Below are positions 8,246 through 16,790 of a stretch of DNA of 61,000 bases, in pieces. The notes under the pieces were generated by a model. The model was not told the DNA's origin and did no database searches. It saw only the letters and a program-made list of their open reading frames with translations. The translations under genes and the position numbers were made by a program. The stretch lies in NCBI GenBank assembly GCA_937919825.1, contig CALFPA010000123.1, positions 1 through 61,000 of the forward strand, read 5' to 3'. Source of the stretch: an uncultured Spartobacteria bacterium. Lineage in GTDB: Bacteria; Verrucomicrobiota; Verrucomicrobiia; Chthoniobacterales; Terrimicrobiaceae. Every line of letters begins with the position of its first letter. Position 1 is the first letter of the stretch.

Positions 8246-9139
8246 CTATTTTATATGGGTTGTTTTCGGGTTGACCCACCCTGAGAGGCGCACGCGTTCT
8301 ACCAGTGCCATGTGGGGCACAGTGAGAGCGGCCAATCCGACAAAGACGATCTGAATGATGCGCGCATCGATCGGCGTGGTTTGAAGAAAATACCAAGCGA
8401 CATAGGAAACGGCCAACACACCAAACATGGGCAACAGAGCTGACCCGAGAACAAAGAGGCGGGAAGACTTTGCAGAATAGTCGATCGTTCGGAGAATGTG
8501 TCGGGCGCTGTGCATGGCACAAAAGAAGAGGGTGAAAGATAAAAGTGGAGGGGCAACCACCGAGAGAACAGCTACCGAAAAGAGCTCAAAAGCTGTGACC
8601 CAATCCGCTCTTAATCTTTCAATAGCAGCAAACAACAAAGCAGCCAGCCAGGGCCAGGAGAGATGGTAGAGCCAAGGCATGACTAAGACAGCCGCACTTT
8701 CCCCTGCAAGGAGCGAGAAGAGGCGTGCCGTTTCGACAGAATGCAGCGCAGCGGGAAGAATGACGACAGCTCCTCCGTAGAGGGCCCGAGCGAGCCAAGG
8801 AGTTCCTTGCGCCGGGTCGCCAGAAAAGTGAAGGGCTGAGATTAACAGGAAAGCGAGGAGGAAGATGGCAGGCTGGATCAGCCATACCGCGACAACCAAA
8901 GCCGAAAGCAAAAGGTAAATTGCCCCAAAGCAAATCCATCCACGCAGGGTCTGAATACCATAAATTTGGCGGGCGAAAATGGTGTCGAGTGCACCATGGG
9001 GGACTCCAAGAACAAGAATGAGAGAAGCAACGACGAGCAATTCGATTTGTGAGCCCAGTGGACCGAGCGTTGCAGCCAAAGCAGCGAGTAGCATGGCCCC
9101 GCAGCAAAAAAACAATCCCTGTAAGCGTTGCATACTCAT
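8246..9139 (-). CDS. blh: Brp/Blh-family beta-carotene 15,15'-dioxygenase
   Basis: Blh is an integral-membrane iron dioxygenase that splits beta-carotene into two retinal molecules, the rhodopsin chromophore. The 297-residue protein is almost entirely membrane helices. It has the family histidines in LGVPHGALDT (about residue 45), ALHFSGD (about 101), CAMHSARH (about 205) and LTVPHMALVER (about 275). The ATG at 9139 overlaps the crtY stop as ATGA, so the longer frame from 9241 is rejected. It is the last gene of the rhodopsin cassette and supplies retinal to the opsin at 13779-14585. Confidence 0.93.
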   Translation of the reverse strand: MSMQRLQGLFFCCGAMLLAALAATLGPLGSQIELLVVASLILVLGVPHGALDTIFARQIYGIQTLRGWICFGAIYLLLSALVVAVWLIQPAIFLLAFLLISALHFSGDPAQGTPWLARALYGGAVVILPAALHSVETARLFSLLAGESAAVLVMPWLYHLSWPWLAALLFAAIERLRADWVTAFELFSVAVLSVVAPPLLSFTLFFCAMHSARHILRTIDYSAKSSRLFVLGSALLPMFGVLAVSYVAWYFLQTTPIDARIIQIVFVGLAALTVPHMALVERVRLSGWVNPKTTHIK

Positions 9140-10311
9140 GTGCTCAAACCTCCTGCAATTTTGTAGGAGCGCCCCAGAAGGAAATTGGGGATTTCCGCTA
9201 TGAAGGGCCATGGGGGAAGGGAAAGAGCGACTGATGCACAATCGGCCAGCGTGGATTGGTCACTCATAAAACGAATGAGACTGTGTGGATTTTTGACGCC
9301 AAAGAGTGAGAGATAGAGGTTCGGCGACAACTCGGGCCGTGAGCGGAGAACACGGAGGAATAAATTATCCATGGCTGATAGACTCCAGGAATCAGGAGTG
9401 TGGGCCACAGGACCCTCTCCAGCCAACAGGGCCTCTGCGCAGGCTTCGGCCCAACGCTGGATTCTTTGGAAAGCGAAGCCAGAGGACGGCCTTGCTCCGC
9501 CTGAGGAGACTCCCACGCGCACGGACGAAGCCTCTGCCCTGAGGGTGGGCTTTGTCAGGCCCATGGGAAGAATACCATGTTCCGTCCTTCTTACCGAATA
9601 TTTCGCTGACCCGACCTCCGCTGTAATGCCCAGTTCAAGACCTTGAGAAAGTTCATCGGGAACCAGCGGGACCGGGGAAAAGACAGTGAATTCGACAAGG
9701 GCTCGTCTTGCGGAAAATGGCAGCACATAGACGAAAGGAATGCGACCATCTTCAATTGACAGAAATTTCATGAGGGATGCGGATGTTGGGTCAAACGCAG
9801 ACGCATCACATTCGATTTCCTGGCCTAAAAAGGACTGCCAAAGCACCGCCTCACCCGCGTGGACAGGAAGACTGGGGCGCGTATCGATCAGAATCCTTCC
9901 TGAACGCTGCCCGTCGCTCGTCTCAATCCGCCAGAGGTTGCCGTCCTTCCATGGCTCGGAAGAGAGTGCTGTGCCAGTGGCAAGTTCGATGCAGGGATTT
10001 TGTGAGATTTGTTGGAGTGCGGCGGAATAAAAGGTCTCGGCAGAAATCATCTCGTAGGGTGCGGTGCGACAGTCGACCTTCACTTTGCGATCTGGCGTTT
10101 GCAGCGAAACAGATTCCCAGCGGTGCGAGACCAAGTGACGCATCTGAGCGGAATCATTTCCCCAGAAGCACCACGTTCGATCGTTGCGGTATTCGGATCG
10201 GGACTCGACGATCAGGACTTTTTTTTCCTCAGGGAACTTGGAGAGCCTCATGGCAAGGCTGAGGCCAGCGCACCCACCGCCGATGATGATAATCTCGAAA
10301 GGAGGCGTCAT
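9136..10311 (-). CDS. crtY: Lycopene beta-cyclase, CrtY type
   Basis: CrtY cyclises both ends of lycopene to give beta-carotene. The 391-residue protein begins with a dinucleotide-binding motif, IIIIGGGCAGLSLA (residues 7-20), followed by the CrtY-typical RNDRTWCFWG (about 42-51). Other family segments include FYSAALQQ and MKFLSIEDGRIPFVYVLPFS. It overlaps crtB upstream and blh downstream by four bases each (ATGA), so the three are translationally coupled. It belongs to the FAD/NAD-fold CrtY family, not the CrtYcd or CruA types. Confidence 0.93.
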   Translation of the reverse strand: MTPPFEIIIIGGGCAGLSLAMRLSKFPEEKKVLIVESRSEYRNDRTWCFWGNDSAQMRHLVSHRWESVSLQTPDRKVKVDCRTAPYEMISAETFYSAALQQISQNPCIELATGTALSSEPWKDGNLWRIETSDGQRSGRILIDTRPSLPVHAGEAVLWQSFLGQEIECDASAFDPTSASLMKFLSIEDGRIPFVYVLPFSARRALVEFTVFSPVPLVPDELSQGLELGITAEVGSAKYSVRRTEHGILPMGLTKPTLRAEASSVRVGVSSGGARPSSGFAFQRIQRWAEACAEALLAGEGPVAHTPDSWSLSAMDNLFLRVLRSRPELSPNLYLSLFGVKNPHSLIRFMSDQSTLADCASVALSLPPWPFIAEIPNFLLGRSYKIAGGLST

Positions 10312-11246
10312 GTTTTCGTTCCTGGCATGCCTCTCAAAGATTCATGCAGGCTGGAATCGTGTTTGGAGGGAGGGCGCCAGAAAAAACGCTGCAAGGGAGC
10401 GCAAAAAAGCGTGCAAGCTGTGATACGCGCTTTTTGCCTGGAGCCTACCACGACTCGCCCGCTCCAGTAGTCGCACTCTCGGCGGCGCAGACGGGAGCCA
10501 ATGGCTCGATAAACGCGAGCCGCAACCAGGATTCCAGCCCTGGCTCGAAGTGGAAGGTATGCGATGCCGCATTCCCCGCTGGCGTAGTAGCGATCGGCCA
10601 GGTCGAGGAGTTGCGAAACAGAACGCCACAAAAGAGGACGGAGATTTTCTCCGGGCAGGAGCAACTGAGGCGGCTCGATATCACCAAGGATCGTCGTGGG
10701 AAGATAACGGCGGTTCATGCCGGCATCCTCGGCGATGTCGCGACAAATATTGGTGAGTTGCATGGCAATGCCGAGGTCCATGGCATGGGGATAGGCGAGC
10801 GGGTCGTGAACATCCAGCACACCGCACATCATGATGCCCACGGTGCCGGCCACCCGATAGGAGTAGCGCAGAAGAGCGGCTTCGTCCGGGGTGCGAACAA
10901 GATCAAGATCCGAAAGGAGTCCCTGGATAAGTTCGAGAATGATTTCCGGGGAAATTCGACATTCGTGCATGAGGTCGATTCCGTCGCGGAGAGCGGGATC
11001 CGAGGTGACACCTGTTCGGATGGCATTGCTCGTTGAGAGAAGATTATCACGCGCAGATTCGGGTGATGATGACTCGTCTGCGAGGTCATCGAGGTGGCGG
11101 CAGAGAGCGTAGAGCCGAGTCGCTCTTGAGGCATGCGTCTCCCCGAGAAAATGGCGTGCCCAATAAAAACTTCGTCCATTTGCAGCCAGGGTTTCCTCTG
11201 CGCTGGACGAGACGGTTAAAGAGGGAGAAAGCGTGCCCGAGTTCAC
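10308..11246 (-). CDS. crtB: Phytoene synthase
   Basis: CrtB condenses two geranylgeranyl diphosphates into phytoene. The first Asp-rich motif is HLDDLADE. The second is within QLTNICRDIAEDAGMNRRYLP, both normal for squalene/phytoene synthases. I place the start at the GTG whose first bases overlap the crtI stop as GTGA (11243-11246), giving 312 residues. This matches the 4-base overlaps at the next two junctions. An ATG at 11294 is also in frame and would add 16 residues inside the crtI 3' end. Confidence 0.93.
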   Translation of the reverse strand: MNSGTLSPSLTVSSSAEETLAANGRSFYWARHFLGETHASRATRLYALCRHLDDLADESSSPESARDNLLSTSNAIRTGVTSDPALRDGIDLMHECRISPEIILELIQGLLSDLDLVRTPDEAALLRYSYRVAGTVGIMMCGVLDVHDPLAYPHAMDLGIAMQLTNICRDIAEDAGMNRRYLPTTILGDIEPPQLLLPGENLRPLLWRSVSQLLDLADRYYASGECGIAYLPLRARAGILVAARVYRAIGSRLRRRECDYWSGRVVVGSRQKARITACTLFCAPLQRFFWRPPSKHDSSLHESLRGMPGTKT

Positions 11247-12718
11247 AAATGGGCGGGCGTTGGGATTAATGTATCGAGCACTTTTGCCGAACAAATGACA
11301 CCGGGCAATCCCGCCCCCGGGTGCGTTCCTGCGCCCGCTAAAAAAAGGTTTTTAATTCCTTCGGCCCGGTTGTGAAAACGGAACCATGCAGATTGCCTGA
11401 ACAAAGGCGCCACAGAGAAGCCGGCGCCATGGACACTGAGGTAATCGCCTTTGAAATCCTCGGGTGTTTTAAAAAAATCCGCCGTGATACATGTGGAAAG
11501 GCTCGGCAGAATGGAGCCTTCAAGCGCCGCAACAATGCGGTCTCGAAGTCGCGGGCCCTCGACATCCCAATCAATACGGGCCTGAAGATTGGGAACTGGG
11601 CATAGCACATAAAAACTATCGCACCCCGGGGGGGCAAACGACGAATCCGTGGCCGTTGGGCGATGCAGGTAGAGCGAAAAATCCTCGGCCAGCTTCTTGT
11701 GGTGGAAGATGTCCTCGAGGAGTTCGCGATATCGGGGCCCCATCCAGATCGTGTGATGGGCTACCTCGGGATATGTCCTCGTCGTTCCAAAGTAGAGGAC
11801 GAAAAGCCCCATGGAGTAATGGGCGGCTGCAAGCTTCAGGCGCGCGGAGACCGCCTGCTCCTGGGGCGAAATCATGTGGCTGTAGAGATGGGCCGCATCG
11901 GCATTGGAAACAACCACATCCGCGCGAAGAACCTCCCCATCGGCCAGAACCGCCCCCTTGGCGACTCCGTCTTCGATGTGGACCGCGCGAACGGTTGTGT
12001 TGAGTTTGATCTGAATTCCCTGCCGCTCCATGAGAGCTCCGAGTGCCTGTGTGATCGCTCCTGTGCCACCCATGGCAAAGTGGACGCCGTGTGCGCGCTC
12101 AAGAAAGTGAATCAGGCCGTAGATACTTGTCGTGTCGAAGGGATTGCCGCCAACAAGCAGAGGTTGAATGGAGAAGGCTTGCCGAAGCTTTTCGCTCTTG
12201 AGATGACGCGACACCATTTGCCAAACGGTTTCATAATTTCGCAGACCAATCAGCGCGGGAACTTGCCGCATCATGGTCAGGAATGCATCAAACGGTTGTG
12301 CTGAAAGTTTGGTAAACCCGATTTCGTAAATCCGCTGGGAATGGGCGAGTAGCGCTCGATAGCCGTCGCAGTCGCGTGGCTCAATGCGGGCAATCTCCTG
12401 AAGGGTTTCTTCCAAAGTGCCTCCGTAGTCGAAGTGATCGCCGTCGGAAAAATGAAACCGATACCATGGCTTCAGAGGAACAAGATCAACATGGTCGGAA
12501 AAGCTCTCGCCAAAAAGGGCGAAGAGTTCCTCAAACAAAAATGGAGCGGTAATAACTGTTGGGCCGGCGTCGTGGCGGAAGCCACCTTTTTCAAAAACCT
12601 GCCCGCGGCCGCCCAAGGCTGAGCATCGATCAACAAGTGTGACCTGATATCCTTTGGCTCGAAGACGCAGGGCAGAGGCAATTCCCCCGAAGCCAGCTCC
12701 TATGACGAGGGCGTTCAT
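11243..12718 (-). CDS. crtI: Phytoene desaturase (lycopene-forming CrtI)
   Basis: CrtI is an FAD-dependent desaturase that converts phytoene to lycopene in four steps. The N-terminal Rossmann motif is VIGAGFGGIASALRLRAKG (about residues 5-23), ending in the LGGRG signature. A C-terminal motif, NLFLAGAGTHPGAGLPGV (about 460-477), is the bacterial CrtI signature. Its length of 491 residues is normal. It lies 15 bases after crtE and overlaps crtB. Confidence 0.95.
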   Translation of the reverse strand: MNALVIGAGFGGIASALRLRAKGYQVTLVDRCSALGGRGQVFEKGGFRHDAGPTVITAPFLFEELFALFGESFSDHVDLVPLKPWYRFHFSDGDHFDYGGTLEETLQEIARIEPRDCDGYRALLAHSQRIYEIGFTKLSAQPFDAFLTMMRQVPALIGLRNYETVWQMVSRHLKSEKLRQAFSIQPLLVGGNPFDTTSIYGLIHFLERAHGVHFAMGGTGAITQALGALMERQGIQIKLNTTVRAVHIEDGVAKGAVLADGEVLRADVVVSNADAAHLYSHMISPQEQAVSARLKLAAAHYSMGLFVLYFGTTRTYPEVAHHTIWMGPRYRELLEDIFHHKKLAEDFSLYLHRPTATDSSFAPPGCDSFYVLCPVPNLQARIDWDVEGPRLRDRIVAALEGSILPSLSTCITADFFKTPEDFKGDYLSVHGAGFSVAPLFRQSAWFRFHNRAEGIKNLFLAGAGTHPGAGLPGVICSAKVLDTLIPTPAHL

Positions 12719-12733
12719 GGGAGAGAGAGTCTT

Positions 12734-13633
12734 TTAGAAGCGTTGGCAAAGCGCCAGCGCAAGATTCTTTAAAAACAGGCCGGATCCATTGGGCAAGCGC
12801 TCGGCAATCTCCATGGTATTCTTCAGATGACCCAGAGCCATTTCGCGAGCAACAGTAAGGGAATTCCTGCCATGTCCGGCCGCTTGCAAAACCAGGAGAG
12901 CATTCACGGCTCGTGGTCCGCCGTCGCCTGCGGCGTCACTTTCTACATCCGCAATGTCATCCATCACTTGGTAGCTCAAACCGAATCCCTCGGCAGCTTC
13001 ACGCACTTCACCAAGCCATGCTTCTTTGCCAGCGAGTAGGAAAGCCATCTCCAGGGGAAGACTCAACAAGGCTCCGGATTTTGCGAGAGCCATTTTCTCA
13101 TAAAAAGCCATGCTCTCAACCTGGTGACCTCTCGTCGAAAGTTCGATGCATTGCCCACAGATGACCCTCACGGTGCGTTGGTGGACTAATGAGAGAAGTT
13201 TGGGTAAAAGTTGCAAATTGCTGATTTCCGAAAGTGCTGCATACGCTGCGGATAAGAGTAAATCGCCAGTGCAAACAGCCACCTCATCTCCATAGGCGGC
13301 CCAGACAGAAGGTTGTCCGCGTCGCGTTTTTTCGCGGTCGTGAAGGTCGTCGTGAACCAGAGATGCGTTGTGGAGCAGTTCAACAGCCGCAGAGATTGCC
13401 ATGGCATCGCGGGATTCCAGTCCCAGTGCTGTGCCCGCATCAAAGGCCATTCGGGCTCTGACCCTGTGTCCACCTGAGGAAATAACCTCCAATGCAGCAG
13501 AAACTGGACCACCCGGGAAGCCGGGGCCGCTTTCATCACCACGCACGAGTTGCAACATCAACTCGTTCAAATCCTCTAAAAAGTCGCTCGGGGACTTGGT
13601 TGCTGAAATAGAACCAACGGCGTGTGAAGTCAT
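12734..13633 (-). CDS. crtE: Geranylgeranyl diphosphate synthase
   Basis: CrtE is a trans-prenyl synthase that builds C20 GGPP for the carotenoid pathway. The first aspartate-rich motif is DDLHD within HNASLVHDDLHDREKTRRG (about residues 92-110). The second is DDIAD (about 215). Its 299-residue length is typical. It is the first biosynthetic gene after the rhodopsin and is separated from it by 145 bases that hold two hairpins. The crtI start follows 15 bases after its stop. Confidence 0.93.
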   Translation of the reverse strand: MTSHAVGSISATKSPSDFLEDLNELMLQLVRGDESGPGFPGGPVSAALEVISSGGHRVRARMAFDAGTALGLESRDAMAISAAVELLHNASLVHDDLHDREKTRRGQPSVWAAYGDEVAVCTGDLLLSAAYAALSEISNLQLLPKLLSLVHQRTVRVICGQCIELSTRGHQVESMAFYEKMALAKSGALLSLPLEMAFLLAGKEAWLGEVREAAEGFGLSYQVMDDIADVESDAAGDGGPRAVNALLVLQAAGHGRNSLTVAREMALGHLKNTMEIAERLPNGSGLFLKNLALALCQRF

Positions 13634-13665
13634 AATATGAACCTACAGCTCCGAGTTGTGAGAGA

Positions 13666-13756
13666 CATCTGCGACTGTTGAAATCGCAGATGCACTCGCA
13701 GATTTTTCTAAGGGGAGAACTTCGACGCTCTGGAGGAGAATCTCCCCCCCAGAGCG
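13666..13756 (-). promoter_or_regulatory. Two hairpins between rhodopsin and crtE
   Basis: First hairpin: CATCTGCGA (13666-13674), 9-nt loop, TCGCAGATG (13684-13692), a perfect 9-bp stem. Second: CGCTCTGG (13726-13733) and CCAGAGCG (13749-13756) with an inner GGAG/CTCC extension. Reading the minus-strand transcript, the second lies 22 bases after the rhodopsin stop. Neither is followed by a U-run. They could lower read-through from the opsin gene into the pathway genes or protect the opsin mRNA 3' end. Confidence 0.55.
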
Positions 13757-13778
13757 GTTGAAGTTTCTTGAGACGGCG

Positions 13779-14585
13779 TTAGCTGGCCTTTGCGCTATTT
13801 TTATCTGATTCGCTGACTGCAGCAGTCCAGATAATCACGCCGAAGGCGATTTTGTTCACAACATCGGCCAAGTTGTAGGTCACATTCAGCAAGACCATGC
13901 TGTCTTTGGGAGAACCCCCGGTGAGGTAGCCCAAGAAATACCCGATTGGATAAATAGCCCAACCGACCACCACGATCCAGCGCATGAGGTTGAAGGCGAC
14001 CTGCACGGATGGAGGCGCGGAATCCGCGTTGATTTTTCCAGCTTCGCCGGCGAAAATTTCCCAGATGATGTAGAACCATCCGAGCATTCCGATGGCAAAA
14101 CCGACCCAGACATTGAGTTTCCCGGCTTCACCGAGATAACCGCCAATCAGCATCACGAGCGTGCCAATCATCAATCTCCAAAAAACTCCACTCGGGACTT
14201 TGGTAATCGCTGAAAGGATGAGGTAGAACTCAACCATCAGCAATGGGACAGTAATAATCCAGTCGATGTAACGGAAGACTGTGGGACTGTCGCCTGTGCT
14301 CACCCAAACATCACGCATGTAGAAGTAGTGGGACGCAGCCACAAGTGTGACGAGTCCGGATACTGTCAAGGATGTCTTCCACTTGGCGGAAACACGCTGG
14401 ATTTCTAAAAAGAAAAATGCGGTTGCTGCCACGAGCGCCATTGAAATCATCCAGAAGGATACGCCAACGAGGTCGTCAGCCTTGAGGTCACCGCTTGAAG
14501 CGGCAAACACATCAGAAGGTAGCGCCAACGCCATGAATCCAAACAAGGATGCTGTTGATATTATTCTACGGGGTTTTGTGCTCAT
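13779..14585 (-). CDS. Proteorhodopsin-type light-driven proton pump
   Basis: This is a 268-residue type-1 rhodopsin with a signal-like N-terminus (to about residue 29) and seven membrane helices. The retinal Schiff-base lysine is K245 (in NLADVVNKIAFG). The proton acceptor is D108 with its partner H86. T112 and the proton donor E119 complete the D-T-E motif of outward proton pumps. D241 is the second counterion. L116 is at the spectral-tuning position (proteorhodopsin residue 105), where Leu indicates green absorption. Whole segments closely match marine gamma-proteobacterial proteorhodopsin. Base composition is about 50% GC in lines I counted, lower than most neighbours, which suits acquisition by transfer. 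Confidence 0.95.
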   Translation of the reverse strand: MSTKPRRIISTASLFGFMALALPSDVFAASSGDLKADDLVGVSFWMISMALVAATAFFFLEIQRVSAKWKTSLTVSGLVTLVAASHYFYMRDVWVSTGDSPTVFRYIDWIITVPLLMVEFYLILSAITKVPSGVFWRLMIGTLVMLIGGYLGEAGKLNVWVGFAIGMLGWFYIIWEIFAGEAGKINADSAPPSVQVAFNLMRWIVVVGWAIYPIGYFLGYLTGGSPKDSMVLLNVTYNLADVVNKIAFGVIIWTAAVSESDKNSAKAS

Positions 14586-14969
14586 TGTATTTTTTTTGGG
14601 TTTGTTTCTGCGGGTTTACTGACATCACGCAAAATGAAAAAAACGGGAGAAAACTTGGGGGGAAGACCGTTGTTCTGCTGTAGGGGTTACAAAGCATTTG
14701 GAGGTGTAACGGATTTGTTACAGGAATTTTCAGTTGGAGCAATATTTTTTCAGAAATTTCCCTGCTATCGAGGAGACGCAGACCCGCATGATTTTCCGGC
14801 ACTGCCTTTGATTTCAACTGAAGCGTCTCCGGAACGACATTCAGGCGGGGATTGGGGGATTTTGCGAGTTGATAGAATCGCGGAGACCGTTGAGATAACT
14901 GGATTCCCGCACCAAAATCTCTTGTGCAAAGGACATGACGCGGGGTCGGGGAACCTGTATAGATAGTCG
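14586..14969. other. Divergent intergenic region between rhodopsin and the DEAD-box helicase
   Basis: This region of 384 bases has no gene. It must hold the rhodopsin-cassette promoter (minus strand) and the helicase promoter (plus strand). On the minus strand an A-rich leader with no clear Shine-Dalgarno precedes the rhodopsin ATG. The main structure is the palindrome and half-site at 14686-14722. On the plus strand TATAGAT at 14958-14964 lies close to the helicase ATG but has no well-spaced -35 box that I can identify. Confidence 0.6.
14686..14722. promoter_or_regulatory. Candidate operator upstream of the rhodopsin cassette
   Basis: A perfect 18-bp palindrome, TGTAAC (14705-14710), N6, GTTACA (14717-14722), is accompanied by a further GTTACA half-site at 14686-14691. 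It lies about 100-135 bases upstream of the rhodopsin ATG. On the minus strand it overlaps a possible sigma-70-like pair (TTGCTC, then TAACAA). The symmetry and spacing suit a dimeric regulator. The bound protein is unknown. Confidence 0.55.
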
Positions 14970-16631
14970 ATGAACACATTGAATTTTGCGGACCTGGGCC
15001 TGTCGCCTGAGATTTTGAAAGCGGTGGCGGATTTGGGGTTCGAGCAGGCCTCGCCGATTCAGAGTGCCGCGATTCCGATTTTGATGGAGGGCCACGATGT
15101 GGTGGGGCAGTCGCAGACGGGCTCGGGAAAGACCGCGGCCTTTGCAATACCCGCGATTGAAATTTGTGCTGCGCAGGACCGAATGGTTCAGGTTTTGATT
15201 ATGTGCCCTACCCGCGAACTCGCCATGCAGGTCGCGGATGAGGTTCACAAACTCTCGGCCCACAAACGGGGCATCCACGCGGTGCCGATTTACGGCGGGG
15301 CGTCGTATGAACGCCAATTCCATGAGTTGAAAAAAGGCGTGCAGATCGTGATCGGCACGCCGGGGCGGATCATGGACCACATGCAGCGCGGGACCTTGCG
15401 GCTGGAAGCGGTGAAAATGGTCGTCCTCGACGAGGCGGATCGGATGCTCGACATGGGATTCCGCGAGGATATCGAACACATTTTGAAGGCGACGCCGAAG
15501 GAGAGGCAGACGGTATTTTTCTCCGCGACGGTGTCGAAACCAATCCGCGATTTGATCGAGCGTCACTCCCGCGAACCGAAGTCGGTGAAGATCGAACAAA
15601 AGACTCTGACGGTGCCTGCGATCGAGCAGTGGTATTTCGAGGTTCCGCAGCGCAACAAGCGCGAGGCGCTTCTTCGCCTTGTGGATTTTCACGGATTCAA
15701 GCTGGGCATTGTTTTTTGCAACACTCAGCGAATGGTCGATGAACTCGCGGATGATTTGGTTGCGCAGGGCATCTCGGCGGACCGGCTTCACGGCGGCTTG
15801 TCCCAGACCCAGCGCACGCGTGTGATGAACAAATTCAAGCAGGCGGAATTCGAATTTCTCGTCGCCACGGATGTTGCCGCACGCGGAATCGATGTGGACG
15901 ACCTCGAACTCGTTGTGAATTACGACCTACCCTACGACGCCGAAGACTATGTGCACCGCATCGGCCGGACGGGACGCGCTGGACGCAAGGGACTGGCCGC
16001 GACTTTTGTGACTGGGCGGGACATTTATAAAATCCAGCATCTCGAGCGATTCACCCGCACCAAAATCCAGCGCGGCAAACTGCCCACGGCCAATGAGGTC
16101 GAGGAGCGCCGCTTGGAGAGCGTGTTCGATCAAATTCGGGAAGTCCTCGAGCGCGGCGCCCTTTCCATGGCACCTGTGGACCGGCTTTTGGAGGAAGGCT
16201 ACAACTCCACCGACATCGCAGCCGCGTTGTTCGAACTTCTCACCCCTGGATCAGCCAAGACAGAGGAATCAGCCGAAACGAAACCGAACAAACGCGACAA
16301 GGAAGACCGGAGCGAAAAGCGGGAGGATTTTTCCTCACCAACCTTGCGCCCACCCTCGCGCGGGATGCGCTGGGTGATGCTGAATGTGGGCCGCGAGGAA
16401 AGAGTATCGCCTCGAGACATCATCGGGCTTCTGGAGGATTCTCTCGGATTGCCGCCACGCTCGGTGGGAATCATTGAAATCAAACCCGGCCAGTCCTTCG
16501 CCCAAGTGCCGCAGCAATTTCTCGATGTGTTGCGAGATGGCCCGCGCGAAATCGAAACAAATGCCGCCCCAGTGAAAGTTTCGCTTTTCGACATGGAGCG
16601 ACCAGAGAAGAAGAAGCGGAAGAAGGATTGA
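14970..16631 (+). CDS. DEAD-box ATP-dependent RNA helicase
   Basis: This 553-residue RNA helicase shows the motifs in order: the Q motif and GFEQASPIQ, SQTGSGKTAAFA (motif I, about residue 47), PTRELA (Ia), TPGR (Ib), DEAD (II), SAT (III), VATDVAARGIDVD (V) and HRIGRTGRAG (VI). The last 75 residues, after a charged linker, look like a DbpA-type RNA-binding domain (RGMRWVMLNVGREERVSP...). It probably acts in ribosome assembly or mRNA turnover, like DeaD/CsdA. It is transcribed away from the rhodopsin. Confidence 0.94.
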   Translation: MNTLNFADLGLSPEILKAVADLGFEQASPIQSAAIPILMEGHDVVGQSQTGSGKTAAFAIPAIEICAAQDRMVQVLIMCPTRELAMQVADEVHKLSAHKRGIHAVPIYGGASYERQFHELKKGVQIVIGTPGRIMDHMQRGTLRLEAVKMVVLDEADRMLDMGFREDIEHILKATPKERQTVFFSATVSKPIRDLIERHSREPKSVKIEQKTLTVPAIEQWYFEVPQRNKREALLRLVDFHGFKLGIVFCNTQRMVDELADDLVAQGISADRLHGGLSQTQRTRVMNKFKQAEFEFLVATDVAARGIDVDDLELVVNYDLPYDAEDYVHRIGRTGRAGRKGLAATFVTGRDIYKIQHLERFTRTKIQRGKLPTANEVEERRLESVFDQIREVLERGALSMAPVDRLLEEGYNSTDIAAALFELLTPGSAKTEESAETKPNKRDKEDRSEKREDFSSPTLRPPSRGMRWVMLNVGREERVSPRDIIGLLEDSLGLPPRSVGIIEIKPGQSFAQVPQQFLDVLRDGPREIETNAAPVKVSLFDMERPEKKKRKKD

Positions 16632-16658
16632 CCACAGAGGGCACAGAGGACACGGAGG
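16631..16658 (+). repeat. Dispersed ACCACAGAGG-type repeat, copy 1
   Basis: A 28-base run of ACCACAGAGG-GCACAGAGGA-CACGGAGG begins at the stop codon of the helicase. The same core recurs at 31647-31680, 34177-34200 and 54429-54458. It lies in the intergenic space between convergent genes. Confidence 0.75.
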
Positions 16659-16768
16659 GGGAGTTTGGAGGGCTGACCTCCGTGACGGCCCATTTTTAGG
16701 GCGAATCGGGAAAAGTTGGCGCTGACGGATCAGCGCCCTCCAAATCTTTGAATCCCTCCGTGGCTTGT

Positions 16769-16783
16769 GGCTCTGTGAGAGCC
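16769..16783 (-). terminator. Hairpin after coxB, terminator-like
   Basis: GGCTCT (16769-16774), GTG loop, AGAGCC (16778-16783) is a perfect 6-bp stem. It lies 7 bases beyond the coxB stop in the direction of transcription. No U-run follows, so termination efficiency is uncertain. It marks the 3' end of the 11-gene respiratory operon. Confidence 0.45.
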
Positions 16784-16790
16784 TTGGATT

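Noticed and set aside
14705-14722. Calling the palindrome a PpsR/CrtJ site
   Set aside because: It fits TGT-N12-ACA, but that pattern is loose and PpsR is known from anoxygenic phototrophs. No such regulator is in the window, so it is reported only as an operator candidate.
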